A stretch of DNA of 64,000 nt from the NCBI GenBank assembly GCA_009103225.1, contig RHPI01001442.1, forward strand, positions 69,563 through 133,562. Reading direction: 5' to 3'. The notes beneath the pieces are model-generated. The model worked only from the letters and a program-made list of their open reading frames with translations. It was not told the origin of the DNA and did not search any database. Position 1 is the stretch's first letter. Every line of letters starts with the position of its first letter. Shown one piece after another: positions 63,558-64,000 of the stretch. Source of the stretch: Chlorokybus atmophyticus. Lineage: Eukaryota; Streptophyta; Chlorokybophyceae; Chlorokybales; Chlorokybaceae. The position numbers and the translations under genes are program-made.

Positions 63558-64000
63558 CCCTCATCACGATGGTGAAGCTGGTTGCAGCATAATGGTGCCG
63601 CTGTCTACCTCGCCGCCCCAGCGACGTCTAGCTAGCAAAGCATGACGATCCACTGACCTGCAGGTCAGCTGCATACATGCCAAAGCAACGTCACTTAGCC
63701 GGTGGTGTTGAAGCAGCTTACAGCTGCTGCAAGCAACTTTGGATCCCTACGTTCTCATAACAAGCAAAGAAGCACGGGCTCAGCAAACATAGCGACAGCA
63801 GCTAGCGCACTGACCAGCTGTCAATTGAGGTAGCAAGCTTCAGCTAGCGCTCACACGTTAGCCTACGAACAGAGTCCACAAGCTGCAAAGCTCAGCGGCA
63901 CGCTGGCCAGTGCTCACAAGAAGGCGACCTTGTCGACCTGCTCGGCCTGGATCAGCATGAGGCATAGACCAGCTTGCAATGCGCCAGCTCCAAGCCTCTG
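63558..64000. other. window end, nothing recognised
   Basis: No supportable gene or repeat. Probably promoter of the glycosyltransferase gene and start of the next locus. Confidence 0.4.

Overview
This is nuclear DNA from an intron-rich eukaryote, most likely a green alga. Three gene families point that way together: an ESV1/LESV starch-binding protein with its tryptophan-rich domain (plants and green algae), a PPR-SMR organelle RNA protein, and a complete four-domain voltage-gated cation channel, a type land plants lack. Genes have many short exons and the standard stop codons. I rebuilt gene models by hand from splice sites and reading-frame continuity; coordinates may be off by a base or two.

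Layout. 1-2107 (-): purple acid phosphatase, 3' end cut by the window edge. 3778-5226 (-): HAD-superfamily 5'-nucleotidase-like phosphatase. About 6400-10000: AT-rich and gene-poor. 10000-15800: unresolved, with one believable coiled-coil C-terminus ending at 13221 (+). 15873-19422 (-): ESV1/LESV-like protein with an unusual tandem-repeat linker. 20980-22131 (+): R3H-domain protein. About 22400-23900: second AT-rich island. 24464-32171 (+): 21-exon secreted/membrane beta-helix protein with a multi-pass C-terminus. 32837-37197 (-): 17-exon PPR-SMR protein. 38441-38953 (+): unassigned open frame. 39484-50448 (-): 41-exon voltage-gated channel of about 1746 residues. 51790-52276: 487 consecutive C bases next to an N, an assembly artefact that removes the 5' part of a WW-domain gene (to 53620, +). 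53700-56500: third AT-rich island. 57454-59988 (+): unknown acidic 460-residue protein containing a second assembly error at 58631-58671. 61358-63488 (-): DxD-motif glycosyltransferase.

The strongest unusual signals are in the channel gene: two introns with AT-AC ends and near-consensus U12 branch sites, four GC-AG introns, and a selectivity filter reading S/D/E/E instead of E/E/E/E. Other notable points are the seven-unit repeat inside the ESV1-like protein, a run of phase-0 exons in the beta-helix gene, and long near-perfect palindromes in all three AT-rich islands. The genes do not form one pathway; the window is an ordinary stretch of algal chromosome with unrelated neighbours.
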